NCBI RefSeq assembly: GCF_000062885.1
Contig: NC_009142.1
Span: 372,001 to 436,000, forward strand
DNA from: Saccharopolyspora erythraea NRRL 2338
Lineage (GTDB): Bacteria; Actinomycetota; Actinomycetes; Mycobacteriales; Pseudonocardiaceae
Length of the DNA: 64,000 nucleotides
Reading direction: 5' to 3'
Shown: in pieces, positions 26,078 to 34,895 of the stretch
Layout: each line of letters begins with the position of its first letter
Position numbering within the stretch: the stretch's first letter is position 1
The notes under the pieces: generated by a model
What the model saw: the letters and a program-made list of their open reading frames with translations, nothing else
The model's database searches: none
Told to the model about the DNA's origin: nothing
Program-made: the position numbers and the translations under genes

Positions 26078-27316
26078 TCAGCTGTAGAGGAGATAAGCCT
26101 CGCGCCGGCGGCGGAACTCCGCCAGCTCGTCCTGCCACGACCCGACGATCTCGCGCACGTCCGCACCCGCGTCCACCATCGTGCGCAACCGGTCGGATCC
26201 GAACAACTTGTCGATCATCCCGTCCTCGCGCCAGGCGAACGGGTAGAGCTTCCTGGCGGTGACGATCATGGTCACGGCGACGAGGATCGAGTCGATCTCG
26301 CCGTCGCGGTAGATCTGCACACCTCCGCACGTCACCCCGGTGTGCTTGGAGAACGTCGGCACGAAGTAGGTCTCGCGGAACCGCACGCCCGGGATGCCCG
26401 CGGCGTTGAGCTCGTCGGCCCACCGCCAGTCCACGCCGGGAGCCCCGATGATCTCGAACGGCCGCGTCGTGCCGCGACCCTCGGACCACGTCGTGCCCTC
26501 GAACAGGCCGGTGCCGGGGTAGACCATGGCCGTGTCCGGAGTCGGCATGTTCGGGCTCGGCGGAATCCACGGCAGCCCGGTTCCGGGACTGCGGCCGTGC
26601 CAGCGCTGCACCTTCACGACCTCGGGCTCCGGCGTTCCGGGCAGGTGCTCCCTGGCGAACATCCTGGCCAGCTCGCCGACGGTCATGCCGTGCTGGAGCA
26701 CGATCGGCAGGAGCCCGACGCCAGAGGCGAAGCGCGGGTCGAGCTGCGGACCGGCGACCTGCGTGCCGCCGATCGGGTTCGGCCGGTCCAGGACCAGGAA
26801 CGACGCCCCGACCTTCGCGGCGGCCTGCATCGCGATGTACATCGACCAGATGTAGGTGTAGAAGCGCACCCCGACGTCGGCGATGTCGAACACCACCTGC
26901 TCGACCCCGGCCTTGCGGAACATCCCGGCCAGCTTGTCGGCGTCGGCGCCGTAGGCGTCGTACACCGGCAGGCCGGTGCGGGGGTCGGCGTAGTCGCCCT
27001 CTGACCCGCCGGCCTGCGACGTGCCGCGGAAGCCGTGCTCGGGGCCGAACACCGCGACGACGTCGACGTCACCGCCGGCGTGCATGGCGTCGACGACGTG
27101 CTGCATCGAGCCCAGCACGCCGGTCGGGTTGGTCACCACGCCGATGCGGCGGCCGGTGATCGGCCGCCAGTTCTCGGCGGCCAGCACGTCGGCGCCGGTC
27201 AGCACCCCGGAGCGGTTCGGCGCCGGGGTCGGTGGCGCGGCGCAGGCGGCGCCGGTGGTGAGCCCGAGCATCGACGCCGACAGCGCGGAGGTGGTGAGGA
27301 AGCTGCGGCGATCCAT
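26078..27316 (-). CDS. namZ: Exo-beta-N-acetylmuramidase NamZ-like (DUF1343), secreted
   Basis: A 412-residue exported protein. MDRRSFLTTSALSASMLGL is a twin-arginine-like leader with a Cys in GAACAAPP that could be a lipobox. The DUF1343 signatures RIGVVTNPTGV, VFGPEHGFRG, DIADVGVRFYTYIWSMY and LDRPNPIGG are intact. Family members hydrolyse the non-reducing terminal MurNAc from peptidoglycan fragments; the PEHGFRG Glu is the proposed catalytic residue. It sits between the amiE-like gene and nagZ, matching the ybb operon of Bacillus. Start at ATG 27316, with the nagZ stop 30 bases upstream. Confidence 0.92.
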   Translation of the reverse strand: MDRRSFLTTSALSASMLGLTTGAACAAPPTPAPNRSGVLTGADVLAAENWRPITGRRIGVVTNPTGVLGSMQHVVDAMHAGGDVDVVAVFGPEHGFRGTSQAGGSEGDYADPRTGLPVYDAYGADADKLAGMFRKAGVEQVVFDIADVGVRFYTYIWSMYIAMQAAAKVGASFLVLDRPNPIGGTQVAGPQLDPRFASGVGLLPIVLQHGMTVGELARMFAREHLPGTPEPEVVKVQRWHGRSPGTGLPWIPPSPNMPTPDTAMVYPGTGLFEGTTWSEGRGTTRPFEIIGAPGVDWRWADELNAAGIPGVRFRETYFVPTFSKHTGVTCGGVQIYRDGEIDSILVAVTMIVTARKLYPFAWREDGMIDKLFGSDRLRTMVDAGADVREIVGSWQDELAEFRRRREAYLLYS

Positions 27317-27345
27317 GTCTCGCGGGCCTCTCGTGGTTGGTGGGG

Positions 27346-29121
27346 TTACCAGCTCAGACCGTGCCCGAACGGGTAGCGGTCGGTTCCCGGCCTGGTCGGG
27401 TCGGGCACCGGGACCGGCAGCTTGCCGACCGGCGCGATCTCCCCGAACAGCGTCCTGGCCAGCGACTCCATCGCCACCGCCTTGTCCGAGTAGGTCGTCA
27501 GCCAGGTCGGGACCTCGTCCACGTGGGCGGCGTCGTAGGGGTCGCGGACCGCGACCGCCACCACCGGTTTACCGCTTCGCTGCAATGCGCGCACCAGGTC
27601 GCGCTGCGACGCGTTGGCCTCGTTCCACGCGGCGTTGGTCAGCACCACGGTCAGGTCGTTCTGCCCGGCCGCCTGGACAGCCTGGTCGATCTGCTGCGGT
27701 GTCGGCTTCATACCGGTCTCCAGCGCGGTCGCCTGCGAACCGCGCGCGGTGATGCTGCCCGCCAGCGCCTTGGTCGGGCTCGCGCCCGCACCGGTCACCA
27801 GCACCCGGCCCGGTGGCTGCCGCAACGGCAGCACAGCCGCGTCGTTGCGCAGCAGCGTCGTGGTGCGGTCGGTGATCTTCTGCGCGGCTTCGAGGTTGCG
27901 CGGCGACCCGACGATCCGGTCCACCTTGGACACGTCGACGAAGGGCCGGTCGATCACGCCGCGCCCCGCCTTCATCCGCAGGATGCGCTCCACGCTCTGG
28001 TCGATCCGCTTCTCGGTGAGCCTGCCGGAGCGCACCGCGCCGATCACGCCGTCGATGGCGACCTGCAGGTGCTGCGGCATCAGCAGCTGGTCGGCACCGG
28101 CCTCCAGCGCCAGCACCGGGATCTCGGCGTCGGGGTGCTTGTGCCGCACGCCCTCCATCTGCAGCGAGTCGGTGACGACCACGCCCCGGAAGCCCAGCTC
28201 CTCGCGAAGCATCCCGGTGAGCACGTTGCGCGAGAGCGTCGACGGCTCACCGGAGTCGTCGAGCTTCGGCACGACGATGTGCGCGCTCATCACGGTGTCG
28301 GTGCCCGCGTCGATCGCGGCGCGGAACGGCGGCGCGTCGAGGGCCTCCCACTGCTGGCGGTCGTGCTCGATGACCGGCAGCTCCTCGTGGCTGTCCTGGT
28401 TGGTGTCGCCGTGACCGGGGAAGTGCTTGACCGAGGCGGTGACGGCGCCGTAGCCCTGGTAGCCGCGGACCTGCGCCGCGGTCAGCTCGGCGGCCAGCGC
28501 GGGGTCGGAGGAGAACGAGCGGACACCGATGACCGGGTTCGCGGGGTTGACGTTGACGTCGCCGCTCGGCGCGAAGTTCTGCGCCAGGCCCATCGCCCGC
28601 AGCTCCTGACCCGTGATCACCGCCGCGCGCTCGGCGTCGGCGGGCGAGCGCCCGGCGCCCAGCGCCATGTTGCCGGGCAGCTGCGTGGCGGGCTCCTTGA
28701 TCCGGGTGATCTGGCCCTGCTCCTGGTCGGTGGAGATCAGCAGCGGGATCTTCGCGCCCGAGGTCACCGCGGCCCGCTGCAGGCCGTTGGACAGCTCGGC
28801 GATCTGCTTCGGCTCGTAGATGCTGTCTGTCCAGTTGAAGTGGATGATGCCGCCCAGGTGGTACTTCTGCACCACCTCGGCGGGGGTGGCGACGCCGAAC
28901 TCGTCCCGGTTGGCCTGGTGCGGGGTGTCGGCGGTGCGGCCGTAGGCGTAGGTGACGAAGAGCTGGCCGACCTTCTCCTCCAGCGTCATGCCGCGCATGG
29001 TGCGAGTGGCCCACGAGTGGGCGTCACCGGCCGGGGCGGCGTTGCCGATGGCGGTCAGGCTGGCGGATACGACGGCCACCGCGCTGATCGTGGCCGCGGC
29101 GAGGCGGCTTCTCCTGCCCAC
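27346..29121 (-). CDS. nagZ: Secreted beta-N-acetylglucosaminidase NagZ (GH3)
   Basis: A 591-residue GH3 enzyme with a signal peptide (GRRSRLAAATISAVAVVSASLTAIGNAAPA). The family signature KHFPGHGDTNQDSH supplies the acid/base Asp-His pair and VVTDSLQMEG the nucleophile Asp; PLLISTDQEQG is the substrate-binding start. The second domain (about 410-591, VLVTGAGASPTKALAG, PFGHGLSW) corresponds to the C-terminal domain of Gram-positive NagZ. It releases GlcNAc from muropeptides. The GTG at 29121 follows AGGAGG. It is the first gene of the leftward nagZ-namZ-amiE operon, with a 1.3-kb gap upstream. Confidence 0.93.
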   Translation of the reverse strand: MGRRSRLAAATISAVAVVSASLTAIGNAAPAGDAHSWATRTMRGMTLEEKVGQLFVTYAYGRTADTPHQANRDEFGVATPAEVVQKYHLGGIIHFNWTDSIYEPKQIAELSNGLQRAAVTSGAKIPLLISTDQEQGQITRIKEPATQLPGNMALGAGRSPADAERAAVITGQELRAMGLAQNFAPSGDVNVNPANPVIGVRSFSSDPALAAELTAAQVRGYQGYGAVTASVKHFPGHGDTNQDSHEELPVIEHDRQQWEALDAPPFRAAIDAGTDTVMSAHIVVPKLDDSGEPSTLSRNVLTGMLREELGFRGVVVTDSLQMEGVRHKHPDAEIPVLALEAGADQLLMPQHLQVAIDGVIGAVRSGRLTEKRIDQSVERILRMKAGRGVIDRPFVDVSKVDRIVGSPRNLEAAQKITDRTTTLLRNDAAVLPLRQPPGRVLVTGAGASPTKALAGSITARGSQATALETGMKPTPQQIDQAVQAAGQNDLTVVLTNAAWNEANASQRDLVRALQRSGKPVVAVAVRDPYDAAHVDEVPTWLTTYSDKAVAMESLARTLFGEIAPVGKLPVPVPDPTRPGTDRYPFGHGLSW

Positions 29122-29893
29122 TGTGCCTCCTGACGGCGGTCCGTCCGGCAACGCCCGGTCGGAAGTTCACGGGGAAATCGGTCGAATTGGGAAGCTACCC
29201 ACCTGCGGGGTGGCGGTCAACGCTGCGCAACGGCGTGGCTGCGGACGGCGTCCACGGCCCGCGGCCGCCTTCGGCCGCTTCGCCGAACCGCCGACGGCGT
29301 TCGGCGGCCACCACCCGCACCGCGGCGCCGTCACAGGGCTTGATCCGCTGCCCTTTCGGTCCCGTACTGCACTGCTGGTTGCAGGGGCTCGAAGCTCTGC
29401 TCTCCGCTCCGGCCCGTTGTAGACGCCGAGGGTTGTCGTCACGCCAGCGCCGGATCGCTGCATTCCACCGAGTCCCCGTCTGCCTGGCCGCCTGCCACGG
29501 ACCTGCTGTCCGCGCCGCCACTTGCCCTCGCGCTACCGCGCGGTCGCTGTCTGCCGCCGAGCTGCTGAACGCGGGGCGCCGAGTCGCTGTCCACGCCGCC
29601 GCTGGCCCCCACGCGACCCCGTGCCGTTGTCCGCACCGCCGCCTGCCGCACGCAGCGATCGGCACCGCTGCCAGCCACCGAACTGCCGTACACGCCACCG
29701 CCAGCCGCCGCGCGCCGGGTCGCTCGTCTGCTGATGAGCTGCTGTCCACGCCGCTGCCTGCCGCCGGGCTGCCATTCGCGCGGGCACCTGCCGCCGGGTT
29801 GCTATTCGCGCGGCCGCCTGCCGCCGCACGACCGCCTGCCGTCGTCAACGCCGCCGCTGTCTCCGCCACCGGGCCGCCTTCCGCCCGCCACCT

Positions 29894-29955
29894 CAGCCGC
29901 CGTCAGCCCAGCCGCCGTGATCCCCAGCCGCCGTCAGCCCAGCCGCCGTGATCCC
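29894..29955. repeat. Perfect 31-bp tandem duplication of a CAGCCGCCG repeat
   Basis: Each 31-bp unit is made of a 15-mer CAGCCGCCGTCAGCC and a 16-mer CAGCCGCCGTGATCCC. The two copies (29894-29924 and 29925-29955) are identical. Degenerate CAGCCGC units continue to about 30010 (CAGCCGCTTCCGC twice). Confidence 0.9.
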
Positions 29956-30073
29956 CAGCCGCCCGCCGCCGTCATCCCCAGCCGCTTCCGCCCCCAGCCG
30001 CTTCCGCGCCGCCACCCCGCCAGCCGTCCACGCCCCGACGGGCCGACCCAGGCCTGTCGTCCCACAGACATGC

Positions 30074-30108
30074 GGCGGCGCCCGCCAACTGCGTTGGCGG
30101 GCGCCGCC
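30074..30108. terminator. Perfect 16-bp hairpin in the nagZ-HAD gap
   Basis: Arms 30074-30089 and 30093-30108 are perfectly complementary with a TGC loop. It is 328 bases beyond the end of the HAD gene on the minus strand and upstream of nagZ, so it could terminate the HAD transcript. No T-tract follows on either strand. Confidence 0.5.
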
Positions 30109-30436
30109 CTTCGCGCGAGCTCTCGGACTACCAAGCGTGCAACTCTTGTCGTAACTTGTGGGCCCGGCGTCCGGCGTCCCGGTACGCGACCCTGTGGACG
30201 ACCAGCCTCCCGCGGCGGCTGCGCGTGGGTGTTCCGAGTCCCGCGCACGGAGCCGGTATGGGGTGGACGCTACTTCTCCTCCGTAACGTCCCTGGCCAAT
30301 CCAGGTTCCGCACTTCCTTTGTAGTCCGTGACGCGCGTCACTGCAAGGGTCCTTCGGATCTGCACCGCACGCCGCGAACCTGCGCTTGCAGGCAGATTGC
30401 GCGCATTGGCCGAATCAGCGGATCGCCGTCGGCGGA

Positions 30437-31276
30437 TCACCGGTGGCGACGCCAGTACCGCACGCCCCACCAAGCCGCGCCGGCCGCCGCGACGGCGCCC
30501 ATGCCGACCCCGGCGGCCGTCACGGCCGCGCGCGACGGCGTCGGGATGCGGGCGCGCAGCGACACGGGGTGGTCGAACGCCAGCGTCGGCCAGCCGCGCT
30601 GTACCGCCTCCTTGCGCAGGCCCCGGTCGGGGTTGACCACAGTCGGGTGGCCGACGCTCTCCAGCAGCGGAAGGTCGGTCACCGAGTCGGAGTAGGCGTG
30701 GCACTGCGAGAGGTCGTAGCCGTACTCCTCGGCCAGCTCGCGGGCGGCGGCGGCCTTGTTCTCCGCCGAGCAGTAGAAGTCGACCTCGCCGGTGTAGCGC
30801 CCGTCGGAGACCACCATCCGGGTCCCTGAGGAGTGCGTGGCTCCGAGCAGCTTGGCGATCGGCGCCACGACCTCCTGGCCCGACGCCGAGAGCACCACGA
30901 TGTCGTGGCCCTGCTCCTTGTGCTCGGCGATGAGCTGGGTCGCCTCCTTGTAGACCAGCGGGTCGACGATGTCGTGCAGCGTCTCCTCGACGATGGCGTT
31001 GACCTGCTCGACGTCCCACCCGGTGCACAGCGAGGTGATGTGCGCGCGCATGCGGTCCATCTGGTCGGCGTCGGCGCCGGCCAGCATGAACACGAACTGG
31101 GCGTAGGCGCTCTTGAGCACCGCACGCCGGTTGATCAGTCCTTCCTGGAAGAACGGCCTGCTGAAGGCGAGCGTGCTCGACTTCGCGATGACCGTCTTGT
31201 CCAGATCGAAGAACGCTGCCACACGTGGCTGCGGGGCGACCGGGTGGTTCGCGGGCTCTGTCACGCCGCCCAGCAT
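30437..31276 (-). CDS. HAD-IB family phosphatase (SerB-like) with C-terminal membrane anchor
   Basis: A 279-residue haloacid dehalogenase-type hydrolase. The nucleophile motif is FFDLDKTV (Asp24, Asp26), motif II includes VVLSASG, and motif IV is HAYSDSVTDLPLLESVG. This is the HAD-IB (SerB-like) group and corresponds to Rv3661 beside ssd in mycobacteria. After an Arg-rich link a hydrophobic C-terminal helix (GVGMGAVAAAGAAWWGVRYW) probably anchors it in the membrane, with Arg/His residues last. The ATG at 31276 gives MLGGVTEP; a GTG four codons inside (31264) is an equal alternative because neither has a strong ribosome site. The 6C RNA lies 200 bases upstream on the other strand. Confidence 0.9.
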   Translation of the reverse strand: MLGGVTEPANHPVAPQPRVAAFFDLDKTVIAKSSTLAFSRPFFQEGLINRRAVLKSAYAQFVFMLAGADADQMDRMRAHITSLCTGWDVEQVNAIVEETLHDIVDPLVYKEATQLIAEHKEQGHDIVVLSASGQEVVAPIAKLLGATHSSGTRMVVSDGRYTGEVDFYCSAENKAAAARELAEEYGYDLSQCHAYSDSVTDLPLLESVGHPTVVNPDRGLRKEAVQRGWPTLAFDHPVSLRARIPTPSRAAVTAAGVGMGAVAAAGAAWWGVRYWRRHR

Positions 31277-31483
31277 ACGAGTCCCGCTCCGCGCGGCGGG
31301 GTCCCCGCAATAGCGCACCACCTTTGACGTTGGGTGCCGTCCCCGGGCCGGGTTCCATTGAGCGGGAAACATTTCTTGACCCGAATGGGGGTTCACGGGA
31401 AGCGGAATGGCGGCTCGACGCAAGGACGTTCCCTCTAATGGACGGGGGACATGCCTGGGGAGCGGGGCGATACAGTGTGTGAG

Positions 31484-31573
31484 TCCGGTCCGCCGGACCT
31501 GGTTCAGCTCGACCCCCCGGAGCTGAACCGCCGACGACCCCCGTCCCTCCCCCCTGGCGGGGGTCGTCTTGTT
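31484..31573 (+). ncRNA. 6C small RNA (B11 homologue)
   Basis: Two adjacent hairpins have loops with exactly six C residues. Hairpin 1 has arms 31501-31510/31520-31529 with C6 at 31513-31518. Hairpin 2 has arms 31533-31543/31558-31568 with C6 at 31549-31554, and ends in TTGTTT, which makes it an intrinsic terminator. This is the defining structure of the actinobacterial 6C RNA. M. tuberculosis B11, as I recall, also lies between the Rv3661 and ssd genes. A -10-like TACAGT at 31471-31476 suggests transcription starts near 31484. C-rich loops pair with G-rich targets in mRNAs near ribosome sites. Confidence 0.9.
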
Positions 31574-31783
31574 TCTCGAGTCGGTTCCGGCAGAACCGAT
31601 TTCCTTTCACTTTCGTTCGGTGCCGAGTTATCCACAGCCGGGGTAGTTGTCCACAGATTTCCGAATTGACTCTGGGCGGCTCGACGACGTCCGGCCACTG
31701 TGGATATCGAGACCGCCGCGCTCCCGGACCGGAAACCGGCGGGCTCGCAGTCCGCACCCGCACCCGGAAATCGGAGCCCCGTC

Positions 31784-32944
31784 ATGTCCGCCGCTACCAG
31801 CCTGCCGTCTTCCACTCCACCCACCGCCCCCGCAGGCCCACGTCCGCTGCTGATCACCTGCGATGCCGAGCTGGCCGAGGACGTCCTGCGCCTGGCCGCG
31901 GCGGCGGGATGCGACCTGGACCGCGCGCCCGACCCGCTGTCGGTCGGGGACCGCTGGCGAACGGCGCCACTGGTGCTGCTGGACGGTCCCGCGGCCGAAG
32001 CGGGCGTGGCGAACGGCCTGCCGCGAAGACCACGTGTGCTCGTGCTCGCCCGCGCCCCGGGAGGTGATCTGTACCGCGCCGCCTTCCACATAGGCGCGGA
32101 GCAGGAGGTCATCCTGCCCGCGCACGAGGGGCACCTGATCGAGCTGCTCGCAGAGGCGGTCGACCGTTCCGCACCGCGATCGGGGCGGGTGCTCGCCGTC
32201 ATCGGCGGCAGCGGAGGCGCGGGCGCGTCGGTGCTGGCGACCGGTGTGGCGGTGACGGCGGCGCGGCGCGGCCAGCGCTCGTTGCTGCTGGACTGCGACC
32301 CGCTGGGCGGAGGCCTGGACCTGGCGGTCGGCGCGGAGAGCACCGACGGCGTCCGCTGGTCCGGGCTCAGCGTCAGCGGAGGCCGGGTGGCCGCGGGCGC
32401 GTTGCACGACGCCCTGCCGCAGCGCCGAGTCGGTTCCGGCTCTCTCGCCGTGCTGGCCTGCGACCGCGACGGCCCGTCTTCCGGGCTGACGCCGCAGGCG
32501 GTCGGAGCGGTGGTCGACGCAGGGCGGCGTGCCGGGCAGACCGTGGTGTGCGACCTGCCGAGGCACCTCTCGGAGGCCGCGCTGGCCGGACTGCGGAAGG
32601 CCGATCTCACCCTCGTCGTCGTTGCCGCCGAGGTCCGCGCCTGCGCGGCGGCGGCTCGGCTGGTCGCCGAGATCCGCGACCGCACGGCCGGACGGCTGCG
32701 ACTCGTGGTGCGCGGACCGGCTTCGAGCGGACTGCGCGTGTCCGACGTCGGCCGCGCCGTCGGGGTCGAAGTCCTCACCGCCGTGCGCCCGCAGACCGGC
32801 CTGTCCACGGCGCTGGACCGCGGCGGCTTCTGCGCGACACGTGCCGGTCTGCGCCGGACGGTGGAACGAGCCGCTTCCGAGGTGTTGCGGGCGCTCGGGC
32901 GGACCGGCACCGCCCCGGAACACGCCCTGGTCGGTGCGGCATGA
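31784..32944 (+). CDS. ssd: Septum site-determining protein Ssd, CpaE-like
   Basis: A 386-residue MinD/CpaE-type P-loop protein. The start at ATG 31784 (MSAATSLPSS) follows GGAG; the frame upstream to 31700 is also open. An N-terminal receiver-like region (LLITCDAELAEDVLRLAAAAG) precedes the ATPase domain. The deviant Walker motif reads GGSGGAGASVLA rather than KGGxGKT, as in mycobacterial Ssd (Rv3660c). LLLDCDPLGGGLDLAVG and VVCDLPRHL are the switch regions. In CpaE proteins this family localises Tad pilus assembly; in mycobacteria, Ssd influences septation. It overlaps tadA by four bases (ATGA), heading the ssd-tadA-B-C-pilin-E-G operon. Confidence 0.9.
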   Translation: MSAATSLPSSTPPTAPAGPRPLLITCDAELAEDVLRLAAAAGCDLDRAPDPLSVGDRWRTAPLVLLDGPAAEAGVANGLPRRPRVLVLARAPGGDLYRAAFHIGAEQEVILPAHEGHLIELLAEAVDRSAPRSGRVLAVIGGSGGAGASVLATGVAVTAARRGQRSLLLDCDPLGGGLDLAVGAESTDGVRWSGLSVSGGRVAAGALHDALPQRRVGSGSLAVLACDRDGPSSGLTPQAVGAVVDAGRRAGQTVVCDLPRHLSEAALAGLRKADLTLVVVAAEVRACAAAARLVAEIRDRTAGRLRLVVRGPASSGLRVSDVGRAVGVEVLTAVRPQTGLSTALDRGGFCATRAGLRRTVERAASEVLRALGRTGTAPEHALVGAA

Positions 32945-34098
32945 ACGGGGAACTGATCGAGCGGGTGCGCAACCGGCTCGCGGGCAGCGGCGTGCCGCTG
33001 ACGTCGTCCGCGGTGGCCACGGCGGTGCGGGCGGAAGCAGGCGGGCTGGTCGGCGACGCCGACGTGCTCGACCGGCTCCGCCAGGTGCAGCGCGAGTTCC
33101 TCGGGGCCGGTGCGCTCGAACCGCTGCTGCGCGACCCGGCGGTCACCGACGTGCTGGTCACCGCGCCCGACGCGGTGTGGGTCGACCAGGGCGATGGACT
33201 GCGGCGCTGCACGGAGACCTTCGCCGACGAGGACGCCGTGCGGCGCCTCGCGCAGCGACTGGCACTGGCCAGCGGCCGCAGGCTCGACGACGCGCAACCG
33301 TGGGTCGACGCCTGGCTGCCCCGCGCGACCGGCGCCGTCCGGCTGCACGCGGTGCTGCCGCCGGTGGCCGACAGCACCTGCATCTCGCTGCGGGTCCTGC
33401 GTCCGGCGGTGCACGGCCTCGACTCCCTGCACGGCAAGGACATGTTCGACGCGCCGACCGCCGAACTGCTGCGCTCGATCATCGCCACCCGGCTGGCCTT
33501 CCTCGTCGTCGGAGGTGCGGGAGCGGGCAAGACCACGCTGCTCGCGGCGATGCTCGGGGAGGTCAGCCCCGCCGAGCGCATCATCTGCGTCGAGGAGGCC
33601 AGCGAGCTGCAACCCGACCACCCGCACGTGGTTCGCCTGCTGACCCGGCCACCGAACATCGAGGGTGCGGGGGAGATCCAGGTGCGCGATCTCGTGCGCC
33701 AGGCCCTCCGGATGCGACCGGACCGCCTGGTCGTCGGCGAGGTGCGCGGCGGCGAGATCTGCGAGCTGCTGGCCGCGCTCAACACCGGGCACGAAGGGGG
33801 CGGCGGCACCCTGCACGCGAACTCGCCCCGCGAGGTGCCCGCGCGAATGGAGGCACTGGCCGCGCTCGGCGGTCTCTCCCGTGCCGCGCTGCACAGCCAG
33901 CTGGCCGCCGCGGTCCAGGTCGTCCTCCACGTCCAGCGGACGCGGCAGGGCCGCAGGCTGGCCGCGGTGGGCGTGCCGTTCCGCGTGGGCGACCACATCG
34001 AGGTCCGCCCGGCGTGGGAGCAGCACTCCGGTTGGGGACCGGGCGCGGAAGCGCTCGCGGCGATGCTCTCCGCGCGGGGAGGTGCGTTGCCGTGCTGA
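32941..34098 (+). CDS. tadA: TadA-like type II/IV secretion ATPase
   Basis: A 385-residue CpaF/TadA family ATPase that powers Flp-type pilus assembly. The Walker A is GGAGAGKTTLLAAML (Lys197), followed by the Asp-box VEEASEL, Walker B RLVVGEVRGGE and the His-box GHEGGGGTLHAN. The start at ATG 32941 overlaps the ssd stop. Its length and the N-terminal helical domain (ELIERVRNRLAGSG) match the mycobacterial Rv3659c. It is co-transcribed with ssd upstream and tadB downstream, overlapping the next gene by 7 bases. Confidence 0.93.
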   Translation: MNGELIERVRNRLAGSGVPLTSSAVATAVRAEAGGLVGDADVLDRLRQVQREFLGAGALEPLLRDPAVTDVLVTAPDAVWVDQGDGLRRCTETFADEDAVRRLAQRLALASGRRLDDAQPWVDAWLPRATGAVRLHAVLPPVADSTCISLRVLRPAVHGLDSLHGKDMFDAPTAELLRSIIATRLAFLVVGGAGAGKTTLLAAMLGEVSPAERIICVEEASELQPDHPHVVRLLTRPPNIEGAGEIQVRDLVRQALRMRPDRLVVGEVRGGEICELLAALNTGHEGGGGTLHANSPREVPARMEALAALGGLSRAALHSQLAAAVQVVLHVQRTRQGRRLAAVGVPFRVGDHIEVRPAWEQHSGWGPGAEALAAMLSARGGALPC

Positions 34099-34895
34099 CG
34101 TTCCTCCTGCTCGCGCTGTCGTTGCTCTGCTGGCCCGATCTGCGGGCGCAGCGAAGGCTTGGCGCGTTGACCTCGACCACCTCGTGGTCATCGGGAGCAA
34201 TGGTGGTCCGAGTGGCACGGATCGGCTGGATACCGGTCGCCGCCGCGCTCGGAGCCCTCCTCGCAGGTGTCGGCGGCCTGTTCGCGGCCGTGGCGCTGGC
34301 CGTTCTCGGACGTCGATACGTGCGGTCCCGGCGGAGCTTCCGCGTCGGGGTGGAGCGGTCTGCCGAACTCTCCGGTGGCATCCGGTTGCTGGTGGCCGGG
34401 CTCCGCGCCGGCGCACATCCGGCTGTGGCGGCGGAGGGCGCGGCAGCGGACTCGGCACCTGCGATATCCGGGGTCTTCCGGGACCTGGCGTCCGCGGCGA
34501 AGCTCGGCGGTGACATCCCGACGGTGCTCGACAACGGCGGCCACCCCGCCGAGCTCCGGCAACCGCTGGCGCGGCTCGGCCGGGCGTGGAGGCTCGCCGA
34601 GCGGCACGGCGTGGCGCTGGCGGACCTGCTGGACGCGGTGCGGCGCGACGTCGACCACCGGGTCGCCTTCATCCGCGATCTCGAGTCGAAGATGGCGGGC
34701 CCGCGTGCCACCGCGGCCATGCTCGCCGGCCTGCCCCTGCTCGGCCTGCTCCTGGGCGAAGCGGTCGGTGCGGCACCGCTGGCCGTACTTACCGGGCAGG
34801 CATTCGGCCAGGCCGTCCTGGTCGTGGGCGTCGCCCTGTTGTGCGCCGGCCTGTTCTGGACCCTCCGCCTGACGGAGGGAGCGATATCTCCATGA
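34092..34895 (+). CDS. tadB: TadB-like type II secretion system F domain protein
   Basis: A 267-residue membrane protein. Four hydrophobic segments occur: the first at the N terminus (LTFLLLALSLLCWP), one near residue 45 (WIPVAAALGALLAGVGGLFAAVALAV) and two at the C terminus (AAMLAGLPLLGLLLGEAVGA and AVLVVGVALLCAGLFWTL). Between them lies a cytoplasmic helical T2SSF domain (GGIRLLVAGLRAGAHPAVAAEGA). It is the platform protein for the pilus motor. The start GTG 34092 overlaps the tadA stop by 7 bases, and its stop overlaps the tadC start by four. Length and order match actinobacterial TadB. Confidence 0.88.
   Translation: MLTFLLLALSLLCWPDLRAQRRLGALTSTTSWSSGAMVVRVARIGWIPVAAALGALLAGVGGLFAAVALAVLGRRYVRSRRSFRVGVERSAELSGGIRLLVAGLRAGAHPAVAAEGAAADSAPAISGVFRDLASAAKLGGDIPTVLDNGGHPAELRQPLARLGRAWRLAERHGVALADLLDAVRRDVDHRVAFIRDLESKMAGPRATAAMLAGLPLLGLLLGEAVGAAPLAVLTGQAFGQAVLVVGVALLCAGLFWTLRLTEGAISP

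Larger units (their letters stand above)
29122..30436. other. Gene-poor interval upstream of nagZ
   Basis: These 1.3 kb hold no convincing gene on either strand. Frames are open only because of the high GC, and their products are Arg/Ala/Gly/Ser-rich with no domain. From about 29440 to 30020 the plus strand is a C-rich run of degenerate CCGCC and GCCGC units, ending in a perfect 31-bp tandem duplication (29894-29955). A 16-bp perfect hairpin lies at 30074-30108. The nagZ promoter must lie in 29122-29300. The AAG- and TCC-rich tail at 30280-30430 is the 3' flank of the HAD gene. Confidence 0.7.

Noticed and set aside
29195-29869. Possible Gly/Ala/Arg-rich protein gene in the nagZ upstream gap
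   Set aside because: Only composition supports it. No ribosome site and no conserved motif; the DNA is a degenerate C-rich repeat.
29894-30010. CRISPR-like array in the CAGCCGCC repeats
   Set aside because: Units are 15-16 bp, contiguous without unique spacers, and no cas gene is near.
31504-34458. 984-codon minus-strand frame opposite ssd/tadA/tadB
   Set aside because: Shadow of the tad operon; low-complexity Arg/Pro/Ala/Ser product without domain.
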